Below are positions 43,161 to 52,219 of a stretch of 64,000 nt of DNA, piece by piece (positions within the stretch are counted from its first letter, which is position 1; every line of letters starts with the position of its first letter). The stretch spans positions 1,798,001-1,862,000 of the forward strand of contig NZ_CP175698.1 of NCBI RefSeq assembly GCF_046097095.1. Direction: 5' to 3'. A program made the position numbers and the translations under genes. The stretch comes from Natrinema sp046097095. GTDB taxonomy: Archaea; Halobacteriota; Halobacteria; Halobacteriales; Natrialbaceae. The notes below the pieces were generated by a model. It worked only from the letters and a program-made list of their open reading frames with translations. It was not told the DNA's origin and did not search any database.

Positions 43161-44285
43161 GTGGACCGAAGATCAACCCTCAAAATTGCCGGTAGCATCA
43201 TAGCTGGAAGCGCAACTATTGGTAATGCGCAGGCTAGCAAAGTTCAGAACGCTTCTGTCTCAGAACTTGAGAATTATTGTAAAGAACTCTCAAAGAAGCA
43301 CGGTCAAAAAGTAGAGTCAAAAACAATAGTCAGTCGAGACGGAAAAGTCGCCGATCCAGATAATGTTTCACAGGATATTAACGTTTCAGATATCCATAAC
43401 CCTCAAACAGTCTCACGGAAGGAACCAGATGGGATCTCAAAAGAGTTGATAAAATATGAAGACGGTACAGAAATCACCCAGACAACGGTAGATAACCAGA
43501 AATGGGTTATCGTTACCATCAATGGAAAGCGATTTAAACTTGATCGGCAGAATCTCCGGAATGTTCTGACAAACCGCTTAAACAAGGCTAAAGTAAGATT
43601 AAAAAGTATTGGTGGGGAAAAGAAAGATTCTGTAGGGAATAATAAAAAGCCATTTAACGGCGATAATCAACTGGGCTCAGCAAACTCGGGCACTCAAGTG
43701 GCTTCCTCAATCACTACATCTGCATTCAAGGCGACACATGAGGATATGGCTAATTTTGACACTTACTGGGCATCAACGCCAGTGATTGCAGATGCAAAAG
43801 TGGATGCAAATCACCACAACGGGACTACTGATCATATAGAAACAAAAGCTAGAGCTACGGGAGCGGGTTATGGAGAAGCACGTGTAGAGGCTTGGGATGA
43901 ATGGACACATTCGAATAATCATCATGAGGTGAGCGTTGAATTTAATGGTGAATACGCAGCTTCTGGCCTGAATGGGCTTGGTGCATCTGAAATACTCCTT
44001 CGGTGTTACCTAGAAGATGACTCTGGAAACAAAGTCAGAACCTCACCGGCCTTGCGAAAGAATCAATTCATTGTCGATTTTTGGTCAACTTCAGATACAT
44101 ATACTGAGGGGCTCTATATCAAAGATTATTACGGTGATCAAATAAATATTGGTTTTGAATCTATTTGTATTGCAGCAGCAGCAGGATCAGCTACAACAAC
44201 GATTGACGCAATGAAAACTCCACATGGTAACCACCATGGCCACTTCATATTGGATGAGTACCATGTGACATTCAGGGATAAATAA
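43161..44285 (+). CDS. Exported protein of unknown function, AT-rich gene
   Basis: 374 aa from GTG. The N-terminus VDRRSTLKIAGSIIAGSATIGNAQA (two overlapping runs) looks like a Tat signal peptide with an AQA cleavage site. The mature part has a Lys-rich first half (to ~residue 180) and a second half rich in His, Asn and Thr (WASTPVIADAKVDANHHN and HSNNHHEVSVEFNGEY), probably a beta-rich extracellular domain. No known domain is recognised. Its AT content and Lys-rich composition are unlike the acidic, GC-rich neighbours, a sign of horizontal transfer. A TTG at 43152 would add three residues. Confidence 0.7.
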   Translation: MDRRSTLKIAGSIIAGSATIGNAQASKVQNASVSELENYCKELSKKHGQKVESKTIVSRDGKVADPDNVSQDINVSDIHNPQTVSRKEPDGISKELIKYEDGTEITQTTVDNQKWVIVTINGKRFKLDRQNLRNVLTNRLNKAKVRLKSIGGEKKDSVGNNKKPFNGDNQLGSANSGTQVASSITTSAFKATHEDMANFDTYWASTPVIADAKVDANHHNGTTDHIETKARATGAGYGEARVEAWDEWTHSNNHHEVSVEFNGEYAASGLNGLGASEILLRCYLEDDSGNKVRTSPALRKNQFIVDFWSTSDTYTEGLYIKDYYGDQINIGFESICIAAAAGSATTTIDAMKTPHGNHHGHFILDEYHVTFRDK

Positions 44286-44756
44286 TAAACCCCTGGCCCC
44301 ATTATAATAAATATTCTCAAGTAGATATTTTGTCAAAAAATTCTTCCTACTTTATCTACTCAAGTCATCCGGTGATAAATCACCGCTCAAGCGAAAAGTA
44401 GAACAACTGGCCATTGAAAGCTTCGAAAGCGGCCTAATTCTTGAGTTTGTTCACTCGCTGGCGTCGGTATAGCGCCGAACCCATTTGAGGGCTGGAGCCG
44501 GTGGGGTCAACGGCCACGCTCGGCCGACGAATCTCGTTCGAATTGCTCGGTCCGGTGTCCTCGACATCGCCGTCGGTTTCGCCGTTCTCGCCGTCGTTCT
44601 CGATCGTTTCTCCCTCCTCGAGGCTGGGCCCCTTATCGTAGTCGAACCGTCGTTCCCGAGACATGTTCGTTGTGACACAGGCGGACGAATAATAGCTTTC
44701 GGTCGGAGGGATCGTGGAACTAGAACTACCGCTCGCCACGTCGGGAAACCTGAAGT
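44286..44756. other. Gap with one weak small frame
   Basis: About 470 bp. A minus-strand frame at 44434-44664 (76 codons, MSRERRFDYDKGPSLEEGET and an acidic middle) may be a small or 3'-truncated gene: its C-terminus (YRRQRVNKLKN) runs into AT-rich DNA. Base composition changes from AT-rich to GC-rich near 44450, so the right edge of the foreign segment probably lies here. Confidence 0.4.
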
Positions 44757-44765
44757 GGTTTATCC
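44757..44765 (+). promoter_or_regulatory. TATA box for serB
   Basis: GGTTTATCC centred about 27 bases before ATG 44788. Confidence 0.55.
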
Positions 44766-44787
44766 GGGGACCGACAATCGGCGTGCA

Positions 44788-45432
44788 ATGACAGTCGTCG
44801 CTTTCGACTTCGACGGGACGCTTTCGGACTCCGAGATGACCGTACTGCTCGGCGACCGCCGCGACGTCGCCGCCGACATGGCCGACATCACCGAGCGCGC
44901 GATGAACGACGAGATCGGCTACGCCGAGAGCCTGCGCCGGCGTGCGGCCTTACTCGAGGGACTCCCCGAGGCCGAGGCCGAGGCCGCCTTCGACGAGGTC
45001 GTTCTTCGGGAGGGGGCCGCCGACCTCATCGAGGAACTGAACGAGGCCGGTATCACGACCGCCATCCTCACGGGCGGCTTCGAACGCGGCGTCGCGGCCG
45101 CCTTAGAGCGCCAGGGAGTCTCCGTCGACCACATCGTCTCGAACCGGCTGCCGATGAAAGCGGGAGAGCTCACCGGTGCAGTCGAGGGGCCCCTGATCGA
45201 GGGCACCAAAGACGACGCGCTCGCGGACCTCGCCGACGATGTTGGCGTTGACCTCACGGACACCGTCGCGGTCGGCGACGGGGCCAACGACCTGCCGATG
45301 CTCGAGGTCGCCGGGCTGGCAATCGGCTTCGAGCCCAAGCCGGCGGTTGAACCCCACTGCGACGTCGTCGTTTCGTCGATGGCCGAGGCCCGCGAGACGC
45401 TGCTCGCGGAGTCCGTCCTCGCCGAGCAGTAA
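44788..45432 (+). CDS. serB: Phosphoserine phosphatase (HAD family)
   Basis: 214 aa. HAD motif I is VAFDFDGTLSDSE (catalytic Asp pair at 7 and 9), motif II AILTGGFERG, motif III the Lys in PLIEGTKDDAL, and motif IV VGDGANDLPMLEVAGLAIGF, all as in SerB. It performs the last step of serine synthesis. Together with serA upstream of the AT-rich zone it completes two of three pathway steps; a class V aminotransferase further right might supply the third, but its annotation suggests alanine-glyoxylate or serine-pyruvate type. Confidence 0.93.
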   Translation: MTVVAFDFDGTLSDSEMTVLLGDRRDVAADMADITERAMNDEIGYAESLRRRAALLEGLPEAEAEAAFDEVVLREGAADLIEELNEAGITTAILTGGFERGVAAALERQGVSVDHIVSNRLPMKAGELTGAVEGPLIEGTKDDALADLADDVGVDLTDTVAVGDGANDLPMLEVAGLAIGFEPKPAVEPHCDVVVSSMAEARETLLAESVLAEQ

Positions 45433-45626
45433 TAAGACTCGAGTAGCGGCTTGTTTAGCGTCCGTAATCGTCTGTTGCCCACTGCTCGAGACCCAGGTCC
45501 GCCGCTGGTGGCCGGTAGACGCGCTTTCGTTCTCGAGTGGCTATCGGTCGTCTATCGGTGACTATCCGGCTCAAGAGCTGATTTCGGGACCGAGAGAGTT
45601 ATTAACTCGTAGCCGAGTAAGTACTC

Positions 45627-46019
45627 ATGATGATGTGGCAAGACCTCGTATTCATGTGCGGAAGCAGCCTTTCGATCCTCTTCCTCGCGCCGACGCTGCG
45701 CGACGCCGGCGCGCGCGTCCCGCTGGGAACGAGCCTGCCGTCGATGGGGATCGGCTTCACCTACGCAACGACGTTTTTCACGCTCGGAATGACGTTTTCC
45801 GCGATCGGTGCGTTCGCCGCCGGCTCGATGTGGTCGCTGATCGCGCTGTTTCGATCGCCACAGGGCGTCTCGATGAAGCTGTTCGCCCGAAAAAACCTCG
45901 CACTGTTCGTCTCCGACGTCCAACACTGGCTCACACGTCGGCGTTCGGACCGGTCTCACGCAGAACAGTACGTTTCGGCTGACGCCGTTCGCGCCCACGG
46001 ACAGGCCGGCCGGCGCTGA
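45627..46019 (+). CDS. Small membrane protein
   Basis: 130 aa with two or three spans (DLVFMCGSSLSILFLAPTL, FTYATTFFTLGMTFSAIGAF and the following ten hydrophobic residues) and a soluble basic C-terminal tail of ~55 residues. It starts ATG-ATG-ATG, so the exact start is ambiguous by two codons; an AGTTATTAAC box lies ~25 bases upstream. The pattern recurs in haloarchaea but the function is unknown. Confidence 0.65.
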   Translation: MMMWQDLVFMCGSSLSILFLAPTLRDAGARVPLGTSLPSMGIGFTYATTFFTLGMTFSAIGAFAAGSMWSLIALFRSPQGVSMKLFARKNLALFVSDVQHWLTRRRSDRSHAEQYVSADAVRAHGQAGRR

Positions 46020-46089
46020 AACCGGTTGTCGCTTCCCTTCGCCGAACTATCGTTTCGCCCTGTCCAGTGAGAACGCCGTCTCTACGGAA

Positions 46090-46908
46090 TTACGTCAGCT
46101 CTTCCACTTTCGCGACGGCGGCATCGATGACTTCCTCGCCCTGTGTGATGAGCGACCCGACGACCGCGAAGATGGCAGGGAACACGATCCCAGCGAAAAG
46201 GACGGCGTCGCCGGTCGACGGCTTGACCGTGATGTTCGACGAGGCGGTCTGTTCTTGCACGTTGATGAACTGGTCCGTCTGGAGCAGCGGGACGCTCTCG
46301 AGGATGGAAAACACGGTCGCATAGTCGGAGAACGTGGCGGTCATCAGCAACGCCGTGATCACTCCGAACGCCAGATACGGCGGCACGACTGTGATCCCGG
46401 CCTTGGCCGCTTCGGCCGGACCGTCGGCGTCGGTGTAGCGAGCGATTCCATAGCCGGCCGCCGTCACCGCTCCAACGGTGACTGCGAACAGCACTGCGCC
46501 CGAGAGGAAAAACGGTGAGTTAGCAAGCGAAGCGGGTGAGTTAGCAAGTGAAGCGGGTGAGTTAGCAAGTGCAGCGGGATTGTTTGGGATGTCCCCGAGC
46601 GCGATGGCCTCGCCGCTCGCCTTGAATCCAACGCCGAACGTCGCGAGGTAGCTCCATCCCGCGGCGGTCCACGACGCCACGAGATCCGTCGCAACTGGCG
46701 TGTCTCCCGTGGTGTTCACTACCGGCGTCATCTGTGCCGATGCAACGACCGTCAGGAAGAAATGAGCCAGATACGTCACGACCACTGCGAGAGCCCCGAA
46801 TACAGCTCCCTCTTTGATCGGCAGTTCCGTCCCGTCGTCTCGCGGAATCCGCTGTTGATTGACCGATTGCTCTTCCTCCTCGTATTCCAGTTGCTTCCCG
46901 TCTGACAT
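46090..46908 (-). CDS. Haloarchaeal multi-span membrane protein with heptapeptide repeat (DUF7978-like)
   Basis: 272 aa. A polar N-terminus is followed by about five spans (VFGALAVVVTYLAHFFLTVV, SGAVLFAVTVGAVTAAGYGI, PYLAFGVITALLMTA and VLFAGIVFPAIFAVVGSLI are clearest). In the loop after the second span lies a tandem repeat ALANSPASLANSPASLANSP coded by three near-identical 21-bp units. I recall similar proteins as DUF7978. GTG at 46911 is an alternative start. Function unknown. Confidence 0.65.
   Translation of the reverse strand: MSDGKQLEYEEEEQSVNQQRIPRDDGTELPIKEGAVFGALAVVVTYLAHFFLTVVASAQMTPVVNTTGDTPVATDLVASWTAAGWSYLATFGVGFKASGEAIALGDIPNNPAALANSPASLANSPASLANSPFFLSGAVLFAVTVGAVTAAGYGIARYTDADGPAEAAKAGITVVPPYLAFGVITALLMTATFSDYATVFSILESVPLLQTDQFINVQEQTASSNITVKPSTGDAVLFAGIVFPAIFAVVGSLITQGEEVIDAAVAKVEELT
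46514..46576. repeat. Three 21-bp tandem repeats inside a coding region
   Basis: Units start GGTGAGTTAGCAAG; units 1 and 2 differ at one base and unit 3 has one more change. Each codes seven residues (minus strand, Leu-Ala-Asn-Ser-Pro-Ala-Ser in circular order), so copy-number changes would stay in frame. Confidence 0.9.
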
Positions 46909-47045
46909 CACCGATACATCAGACAGGGGAATATTATACTTTACGGCACCATTCTGTCACATATTGGTCAGACGCGCCGATATGGGCGCATTGGGCGCTG
47001 TTCTCGAGCACCTAATAACTATAAGAAATTCGTACTGACAACGGA

Positions 47046-48254
47046 TCATTCAGAAAAGAGGCTCGTGTGTACCGGCGCGAACTCCCCGGTCTCGTCGGCC
47101 TCGTCGGACGCGGTATCGGTGATCATCCGGCCAGCGAGCCCCTCCTCGAGCAGTTCGGACAGCGGCGGGCCGACGTTTTCGGGTTCGACGAGGAAGGCGT
47201 CGTGGCCGTGGTCTGACTCGACGACGTGATGTGCCACGTCGATGTCGGCCTCGCGACAGGCCTCGGCCAGCGACTCGGACTGTTCGACGGTGAAGTGCCA
47301 GTCGCCGGTAAACGAGAGCAAGAGGAGTTCGCCCTCGAAGGCCGCCAGCGCGTCGGCGTCGGACTCGTAGCCCGCCGAGAGGTCGAAGTCGTCCATCGCG
47401 CGGGTCATGTAGAGATAGCTGTTGGCGTCGAACCGATCGGTGAATTTGTCGGCCTGATAGTCGAGGTAGGACTCGACCTCTCGGTACGAGAAGAACGCGG
47501 CCGCGGAGTCCGGTGGCTTCTCGCGGACCGCCTCCCGGCCCGCCGACCGGCGGCCGAACTTGCGGTCCATCGACGCCTTCGAGAGGTACATGATGTGGCC
47601 GATCTGGCGCGCTCGAGCCAGCCCGTCTTCGGGGTCCTCACCATCGTAGTAGTGGCCGCCGTTCCAGTTCGGATCGCTGGTGATCGCCCGGCGAGCGACG
47701 GTATCGAGCGCGAGACATTGCGGGTCGAGTCGGGCAGCGGTCGCGACCGCCCCCGCTCGTTCCACGTCGTCGGGATACCGGCGCAGCCAATCGAGGACGT
47801 TCATCCCGCCGACGCTGCCGCCGACGACGGCGTGGAGCCGGCCGACGCCGAGTTCGTCCAGCAGGTTTCGCTGGGCACGAGTCCAGTCGCCGACCGTGAC
47901 CGGCGGGAAGTCGGTGCCGTAGGGCTCGCCCGTTTCCGGGTTCTCGCTGGCGGGACCGGTCGTCCCGTAACACGAGCCGGGCGCGTTCGCGCAAACGACG
48001 AAATACTCGCTCGTGTCGATCGCCTTCCCTGGACCGACGACGTCCCCCCACCAGGCCCGCGCCTGTCCCGCCGTCTCGTCACCGGCGTCCGGCCGGCGGG
48101 CGACGTGGGCGCTGCCCGTCAGCGCGTGACAGACCAGCACCGCGTTGTCGCCGGTGAACTCGCCGTAGGTCTCGTAGGCTACCTCGAGGCTGGGGATCGA
48201 CTCCCCGCACTCGAACCGGAACTCGCCGAGATCGACCGCGTCCTTCGTCGTCAC
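47046..48254 (-). CDS. metX: Homoserine O-acetyltransferase
   Basis: 402 aa, alpha/beta-hydrolase fold. The oxyanion region NAVLVCHALTGSAH, the NAPGSCYGTTGPAS segment and the nucleophile elbow GGSVGGMNVLDW (Ser about residue 145) are typical of MetX; the late Asp and His are in SFTGDWHF and ESDHGHDAFL. It acetylates homoserine for methionine synthesis. The start is GTG, three bases after the metY stop region, so metY-metX form an operon and the two enzymes act in sequence. Confidence 0.95.
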   Translation of the reverse strand: MTTKDAVDLGEFRFECGESIPSLEVAYETYGEFTGDNAVLVCHALTGSAHVARRPDAGDETAGQARAWWGDVVGPGKAIDTSEYFVVCANAPGSCYGTTGPASENPETGEPYGTDFPPVTVGDWTRAQRNLLDELGVGRLHAVVGGSVGGMNVLDWLRRYPDDVERAGAVATAARLDPQCLALDTVARRAITSDPNWNGGHYYDGEDPEDGLARARQIGHIMYLSKASMDRKFGRRSAGREAVREKPPDSAAAFFSYREVESYLDYQADKFTDRFDANSYLYMTRAMDDFDLSAGYESDADALAAFEGELLLLSFTGDWHFTVEQSESLAEACREADIDVAHHVVESDHGHDAFLVEPENVGPPLSELLEEGLAGRMITDTASDEADETGEFAPVHTSLFSE

Positions 48255-48256
48255 AG

Positions 48257-49591
48257 CTACTCACCTTCCCCTCGACAAGCCTGTGTCGCCGCGTCGATCG
48301 CGCTCTCGAGGTCGGCCAGGATATCTTTCGGATCCTCGATGCCGACCGACATCCGGATCAGGTCGTCGGTGACGCCCGCCTCCTCACGTTCTTCGGGCGT
48401 GAGCTGGCCGTGGGTCGTACTGGCCGGGTGGATCACCAGCGTCTTCGCGTCGCCAATATTGGCGAGGAACTGGGCAACTTCGACGTTCTCACAGAAGGTC
48501 TTGCCCGCCTCGAACCCGTCCGCGAGCCCGAACGCGACCATCCCACCGAAGTCTGCGAGATACCGTTGGGCGTTGTCGTGGGTCGGATGCGCCTCGAGAC
48601 CGGGGTGGGTGACCCAGGCGACGTCATCGTGATCGTCGAGGTACTCCGCGATGATCTGGGCGTTCTCGCAGTGCTTTTCGACGCGCAGCGGCAGCGACTC
48701 GAGGCCCTGGAGAGTCTGCCAGGCGTCGAACGGCGACTGCTGGTTGCCCAGACTGCGAAGCGAACGGAACCGTGCCGTCGCGGCGAAGGGGGCCTCGGGG
48801 AAGTCACGCGAGAAGTCGACGTCGTGGTAGGCGTGGTTCTGGCCCGCGATCTCGTCGTAGCCGTGCTCGCCCCACGGGAAGGAACCGCCGTCGACGAGGA
48901 CGCCGCCCACAGTTGTCCCGGAGCCGTGGAGCCATTTCGTCGTCGACTCCCAGACGACGTCGGCCCCGTGCTCTAAGGGCCGACAGAGCGCGGGCGTCGC
49001 GAAGGTGTTGTCGACGACCAGCGGGACGCCGTTGTCGTGGGCGATCTCGGCGACGCGCTCGAAGTCGGGCGTGACCAGCGAGGGGTTGCCGATCGTCTCG
49101 ACGTGGACGAACGCGGTGTCCTCGTCGATGGCCTCCTCGTAGGCGTCGTACTCGAGGGTCGGGACGAACCGCGGCTCGATATCTCGCCGCGTCGCCGTCT
49201 TCGAGAAGTAGGCCGTCGTCCCGCCGTAGGTGTCGGTCGAACAGACCACGTTGTCGCCGGCCGCCGCGAGGATCAGCGTCGCCGAATCGAGCGCGGCCAT
49301 GCCGCTGCCGGTCGCGACCGCGCCGGCCCCGCCCTCGAGGTCGGCGAGGCGGTCCTCGAGGGTCGTCACCGTCGGGTTGGCGATCCGAGAGTAAATGTAG
49401 CCATCGTCCTCGAGGGCGTAGCGGGCGGCGGCCGTCTCGGCGTCCTCGAACACGTAGGAGGTCGTCTGGTAGATGGGCGGTGCCATCGCGCCGGTGTCCG
49501 GATCGGGAGACTGGCCGGCGTGGACGCTGCGCGTCCCGAAGCCGCGCTCGCCGTCGCCAGCGTCGGTTCCGTCGCTCGCGTCGTCGCTCAT
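48257..49591 (-). CDS. metY: O-acetylhomoserine sulfhydrylase (aminocarboxypropyltransferase)
   Basis: 444 aa, Cys/Met metabolism PLP enzyme. Signature regions are GFGTRSVHAGQSPDPDTGA, IYSRIANPTVTTLEDRLADL in two pieces, NVVCSTDTYGGT, VVDNTFATPALCRPLEHGAD in part, and the PLP Lys in ESTTKWLHGSGTTVGGVLVD in part. The length and YSR-NPT pattern fit MetY rather than cystathionine enzymes. It converts O-acetylhomoserine plus sulfide to homocysteine and is the first gene of the metY-metX operon. A perfect palindrome overlaps the expected transcription start. Confidence 0.93.
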   Translation of the reverse strand: MSDDASDGTDAGDGERGFGTRSVHAGQSPDPDTGAMAPPIYQTTSYVFEDAETAAARYALEDDGYIYSRIANPTVTTLEDRLADLEGGAGAVATGSGMAALDSATLILAAAGDNVVCSTDTYGGTTAYFSKTATRRDIEPRFVPTLEYDAYEEAIDEDTAFVHVETIGNPSLVTPDFERVAEIAHDNGVPLVVDNTFATPALCRPLEHGADVVWESTTKWLHGSGTTVGGVLVDGGSFPWGEHGYDEIAGQNHAYHDVDFSRDFPEAPFAATARFRSLRSLGNQQSPFDAWQTLQGLESLPLRVEKHCENAQIIAEYLDDHDDVAWVTHPGLEAHPTHDNAQRYLADFGGMVAFGLADGFEAGKTFCENVEVAQFLANIGDAKTLVIHPASTTHGQLTPEEREEAGVTDDLIRMSVGIEDPKDILADLESAIDAATQACRGEGE

Positions 49592-49595
49592 GTTT

Positions 49596-49607
49596 AGTAT
49601 GCATACT
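49596..49607 (-). promoter_or_regulatory. Palindromic operator candidate before metY
   Basis: AGTATGCATACT is a perfect 12-bp palindrome ending five bases before the metY start. A GCATATGA box about 25 bases before the start could be the TATA element, so the palindrome would cover the transcription start, a typical repressor site. Confidence 0.5.
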
Positions 49608-49750
49608 TCTCCACGTTCATATGCGTCTCAGTAACGGCAAAAACGGCAGGCTAGAGAATGACTTGCAGGTAACGGACGCCGCTGCGTCGCTCATCGGTCA
49701 CTTCGCTTGCAGGCTCAACCCCTATTGACGGGCGACGCCTAAAAGCGCAT

Positions 49751-50089
49751 ATGCAGACAGTGTTCCACCTCATCGCCCCCGACCCGGACCAGCAACAGAC
49801 CGCACTGACGATCGCGGAGAACCTCACTGAGGACGACTCCGTCGAGATCGACGACATCGCCGTCGTCGCGCAGGCCGACGGTATCGAGCCGGTGACGGCC
49901 GGCGGGGACGGCAGCGACACGGTCGAATCGCTGCTCGAGGCGGGTATCGACGTCAAGGCCTGCAGCAACACCTTGGAGCTAAAAGACCTCGCAGAGTCGG
50001 ACCTCGTCGACGGCGTCGAGACCGTTCCGTCCGGCGGCGGCGAACTGACGCGGCTTCAGAGCGAAGGGTACGCCTACATCCGCCCATAA
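49751..50089 (+). CDS. DsrE-family protein
   Basis: 112 aa. MQTVFHLIAPDPDQQQTALTI at the N-terminus and GIDVKACSNTLELKDL with a conserved Cys (about residue 78) match the DsrE/DsrF-like fold, which often carries sulfur as a persulfide. It ends EGYAYIRP, as in other haloarchaeal members. It is divergent from metY, 160 bp away, which fits a sulfur-related role but does not prove it. Confidence 0.85.
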   Translation: MQTVFHLIAPDPDQQQTALTIAENLTEDDSVEIDDIAVVAQADGIEPVTAGGDGSDTVESLLEAGIDVKACSNTLELKDLAESDLVDGVETVPSGGGELTRLQSEGYAYIRP

Positions 50090-50105
50090 CTGCAGGTGCG
50101 GGCGC

Positions 50106-50765
50106 TTAGGGGCCGTGCTCGAGCGACGCGAGCATCGTCCGAACCGATTCCGATTCCGTCTCGAGGCCTATGACCTGCGGGTAGACTGCGACGCAGACGA
50201 CGAAGTCCTCGCCGTGGGCGACGGGCTCGCTGAGTTGCAGGTAGACGTCGAGGGAGGTCCCGGCAGTGGTCAGTCGGGCGTTCGCCTCGTACCGAGCGAG
50301 GGTCGTTTCCGTTCCCAGAATCGAGATCGATTCCTCGCTTACGGCCTGGACGTTCTCGAGTCGGTCGTACCGGTTCTGGATCAGTTCGACGAGTTCGTCC
50401 GTCGAGTACTCGCCGACGGGATTGAACGTCTTCCCCAAAAACGAGATCTGTGGCGTGGTCAGGACGGCGACGACCGCCCCCTGGACGCGCCGCAGGCCGA
50501 GCGCGTCGAGCGACACCGCTCGGTCGTACTCGGCGTACCAGTTTTCGACCTCGATCGTGCGTTCGATCCCGAACCGGCCGACGGTCCGCTCGATGGTGAC
50601 CGCCTCCACGGTGTGTTCGTCGTAGCCGGTCTCGTCTAACGCCGCCTGCGAAACGGTCGCCTGCGTCGACGAGAGCGTGTCGCGGAGCAACCCGGTGCAG
50701 CCGGCGGTGAGCGCCGTTCCAGCGGCCGCCCCCGTCGCGAGGAGCCGCCGACGTGAGACTGTCAT
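50106..50765 (-). CDS. Tat lipoprotein of the DUF6517 family
   Basis: 219 aa. MTVSRRRLLATGAAAGTALT leads to a lipobox TAGC, so it is a Tat-exported lipid-anchored protein. The body contains VEVENWYAEYDRAV, VVAVLTTPQISFLGKTFNP and a late strand AHGEDFVVCVAVYP, the pattern I recall for DUF6517. An in-frame ATG at 50879 adds an implausible N-terminus and overlaps the divergent MFS gene, so the later start is chosen. Function unknown. Confidence 0.78.
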   Translation of the reverse strand: MTVSRRRLLATGAAAGTALTAGCTGLLRDTLSSTQATVSQAALDETGYDEHTVEAVTIERTVGRFGIERTIEVENWYAEYDRAVSLDALGLRRVQGAVVAVLTTPQISFLGKTFNPVGEYSTDELVELIQNRYDRLENVQAVSEESISILGTETTLARYEANARLTTAGTSLDVYLQLSEPVAHGEDFVVCVAVYPQVIGLETESESVRTMLASLEHGP

Positions 50766-50865
50766 CGACGGCTCCTGGTCGGGCGGAGACGAAAGCACGT
50801 CGATTTCCGCCGCTCCGTCGTTCGCGCCGATGTGGAACAGGCGGGTCGATCGGCCGCCTCTCGAG

Positions 50866-52137
50866 ATGAACGCGTTCATAGTGTCGGGTCGCCAATTGGT
50901 GCGCGTGCACTCGAGTGACCGCGATCGGATCGTCCTCGCCGCCCTCGTCTTCGCGGTGTTGTTCTCGCAGGTACTGCTCTATCCAGGCGTCGCGACGCTC
51001 GTGGCGGCGCTGGGTGCCGACGCGGCGACGTCGGCGTTCGCGGCGACGGCGCTGGACGCGAGCATGTGGTTTCTGGTCGCCGAGTTCGCCGCCTACGTCG
51101 CGTTCGTCGGCGTCTGGGGGCTCGCGAGCGACGCGACCGGCCGACGCCGGCCGTTCGTCGTGGCCGGCGCGCTGGCCGGAGCCCTCGGCTACGCCGCCCT
51201 CGCTGCCGTTCCCGCCGTCGGCTGGATCCCCTTCGAGGGCGTCCTCCTCCTGCGGCTCTTCCAGGGGGCGACGACCATCGGCGCGTTCTCGCTGACAATG
51301 ACCATGCTGATGGACTTGGAGGGCGGCCACGGCCGGAACATGGGCGCGGCCGGCATCGCCATCGGGCTGGGCGCTGCGTTGGGTGCGCCCATCGGCGGCC
51401 AACTCACGGAGGTCTCTCCCGTCGCGCCGCTGCTCGTCGCCGCCGGCCTGCTCGTCTGCGTGGGCGCGCTCGCCTCGCTCGTCGGCGACCGCACCCCCGA
51501 CGACCGCCGAACGGCGCGAGCGCTGCTCGAGGGCGTTCGCCGCCGCCCGACGCTGACGATTCCCTACGCCTTCGGCTTCGTCGACCGGCTCACGGCCGGG
51601 TTCTTCGCGCTCGTGGGCACCCTCTACTTCCAGACGGCCTTCGGTCTCGACGCCGGAGCGACCGGACTGATGCTGGCGTGCTTTTTCGCCCCCTTTGCCC
51701 TCTTGCAGTATCCCATGGGCGTCCTTTCGGACCGGATCGGGCGGACGATCCCGATCGTCATCGGCTCGGTCTGTTACGGCGTCGGCATCTTTACCGTCGG
51801 TGCCGCGCCGTCGGTCCCGACCGCTGCGGTCGCCATGATCGGCGTCGGCGTCCTCGGCGCGTTGGTCGCCCCCGCGACGATGGCGCTCGTGACCGACCTC
51901 GCAGACGGGAGTCAACGCGGTATCGCTATGGCCGGGTTCAACCTCGCCGGCAGCCTCGGCTTCCTCGGCGGCTTCCTCCTCGGTGGCACCGTCGCCGGCA
52001 GCTACGGCTACGGTACGGCCTTTCTCGTCGTCGGCGGCCTCGAGATCGCGATCGCGGTCGTCACCGTCCCGGCGTTTCTCCGGCTTTCGATTGCCTCGAC
52101 CGACCGGTTTCGGACGAGCGATCGCGGCGATACGTAA
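50866..52137 (+). CDS. Major facilitator superfamily transporter
   Basis: 423 aa with twelve predicted spans. The loop 2-3 motif GLASDATGRRRPFVVAGAL (about residues 81-99) and its second-half match GVLSDRIGRTIPIVIG are the MFS signature GxLaDrxGrkxxl. The layout looks like drug or sugar efflux proteins but the substrate cannot be read. Starts further in (near VHSSDRDR) are possible. It is divergent from the DUF6517 lipoprotein gene with ~100 bp between starts. Confidence 0.88.
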   Translation: MNAFIVSGRQLVRVHSSDRDRIVLAALVFAVLFSQVLLYPGVATLVAALGADAATSAFAATALDASMWFLVAEFAAYVAFVGVWGLASDATGRRRPFVVAGALAGALGYAALAAVPAVGWIPFEGVLLLRLFQGATTIGAFSLTMTMLMDLEGGHGRNMGAAGIAIGLGAALGAPIGGQLTEVSPVAPLLVAAGLLVCVGALASLVGDRTPDDRRTARALLEGVRRRPTLTIPYAFGFVDRLTAGFFALVGTLYFQTAFGLDAGATGLMLACFFAPFALLQYPMGVLSDRIGRTIPIVIGSVCYGVGIFTVGAAPSVPTAAVAMIGVGVLGALVAPATMALVTDLADGSQRGIAMAGFNLAGSLGFLGGFLLGGTVAGSYGYGTAFLVVGGLEIAIAVVTVPAFLRLSIASTDRFRTSDRGDT

Positions 52138-52219
52138 CTCGGCCGCCGAGTGACAGGTCTCCCTAACACTCTTACTTCGTGGTATGTGTCCACATAACGT
52201 TGAAGGGAGAGAAGGTACC

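Noticed and set aside
44434..44664. 76-codon minus-strand acidic frame left of serB
   Set aside because: Might be a truncated gene, but composition alone is not enough to call it; kept only in the gap description.
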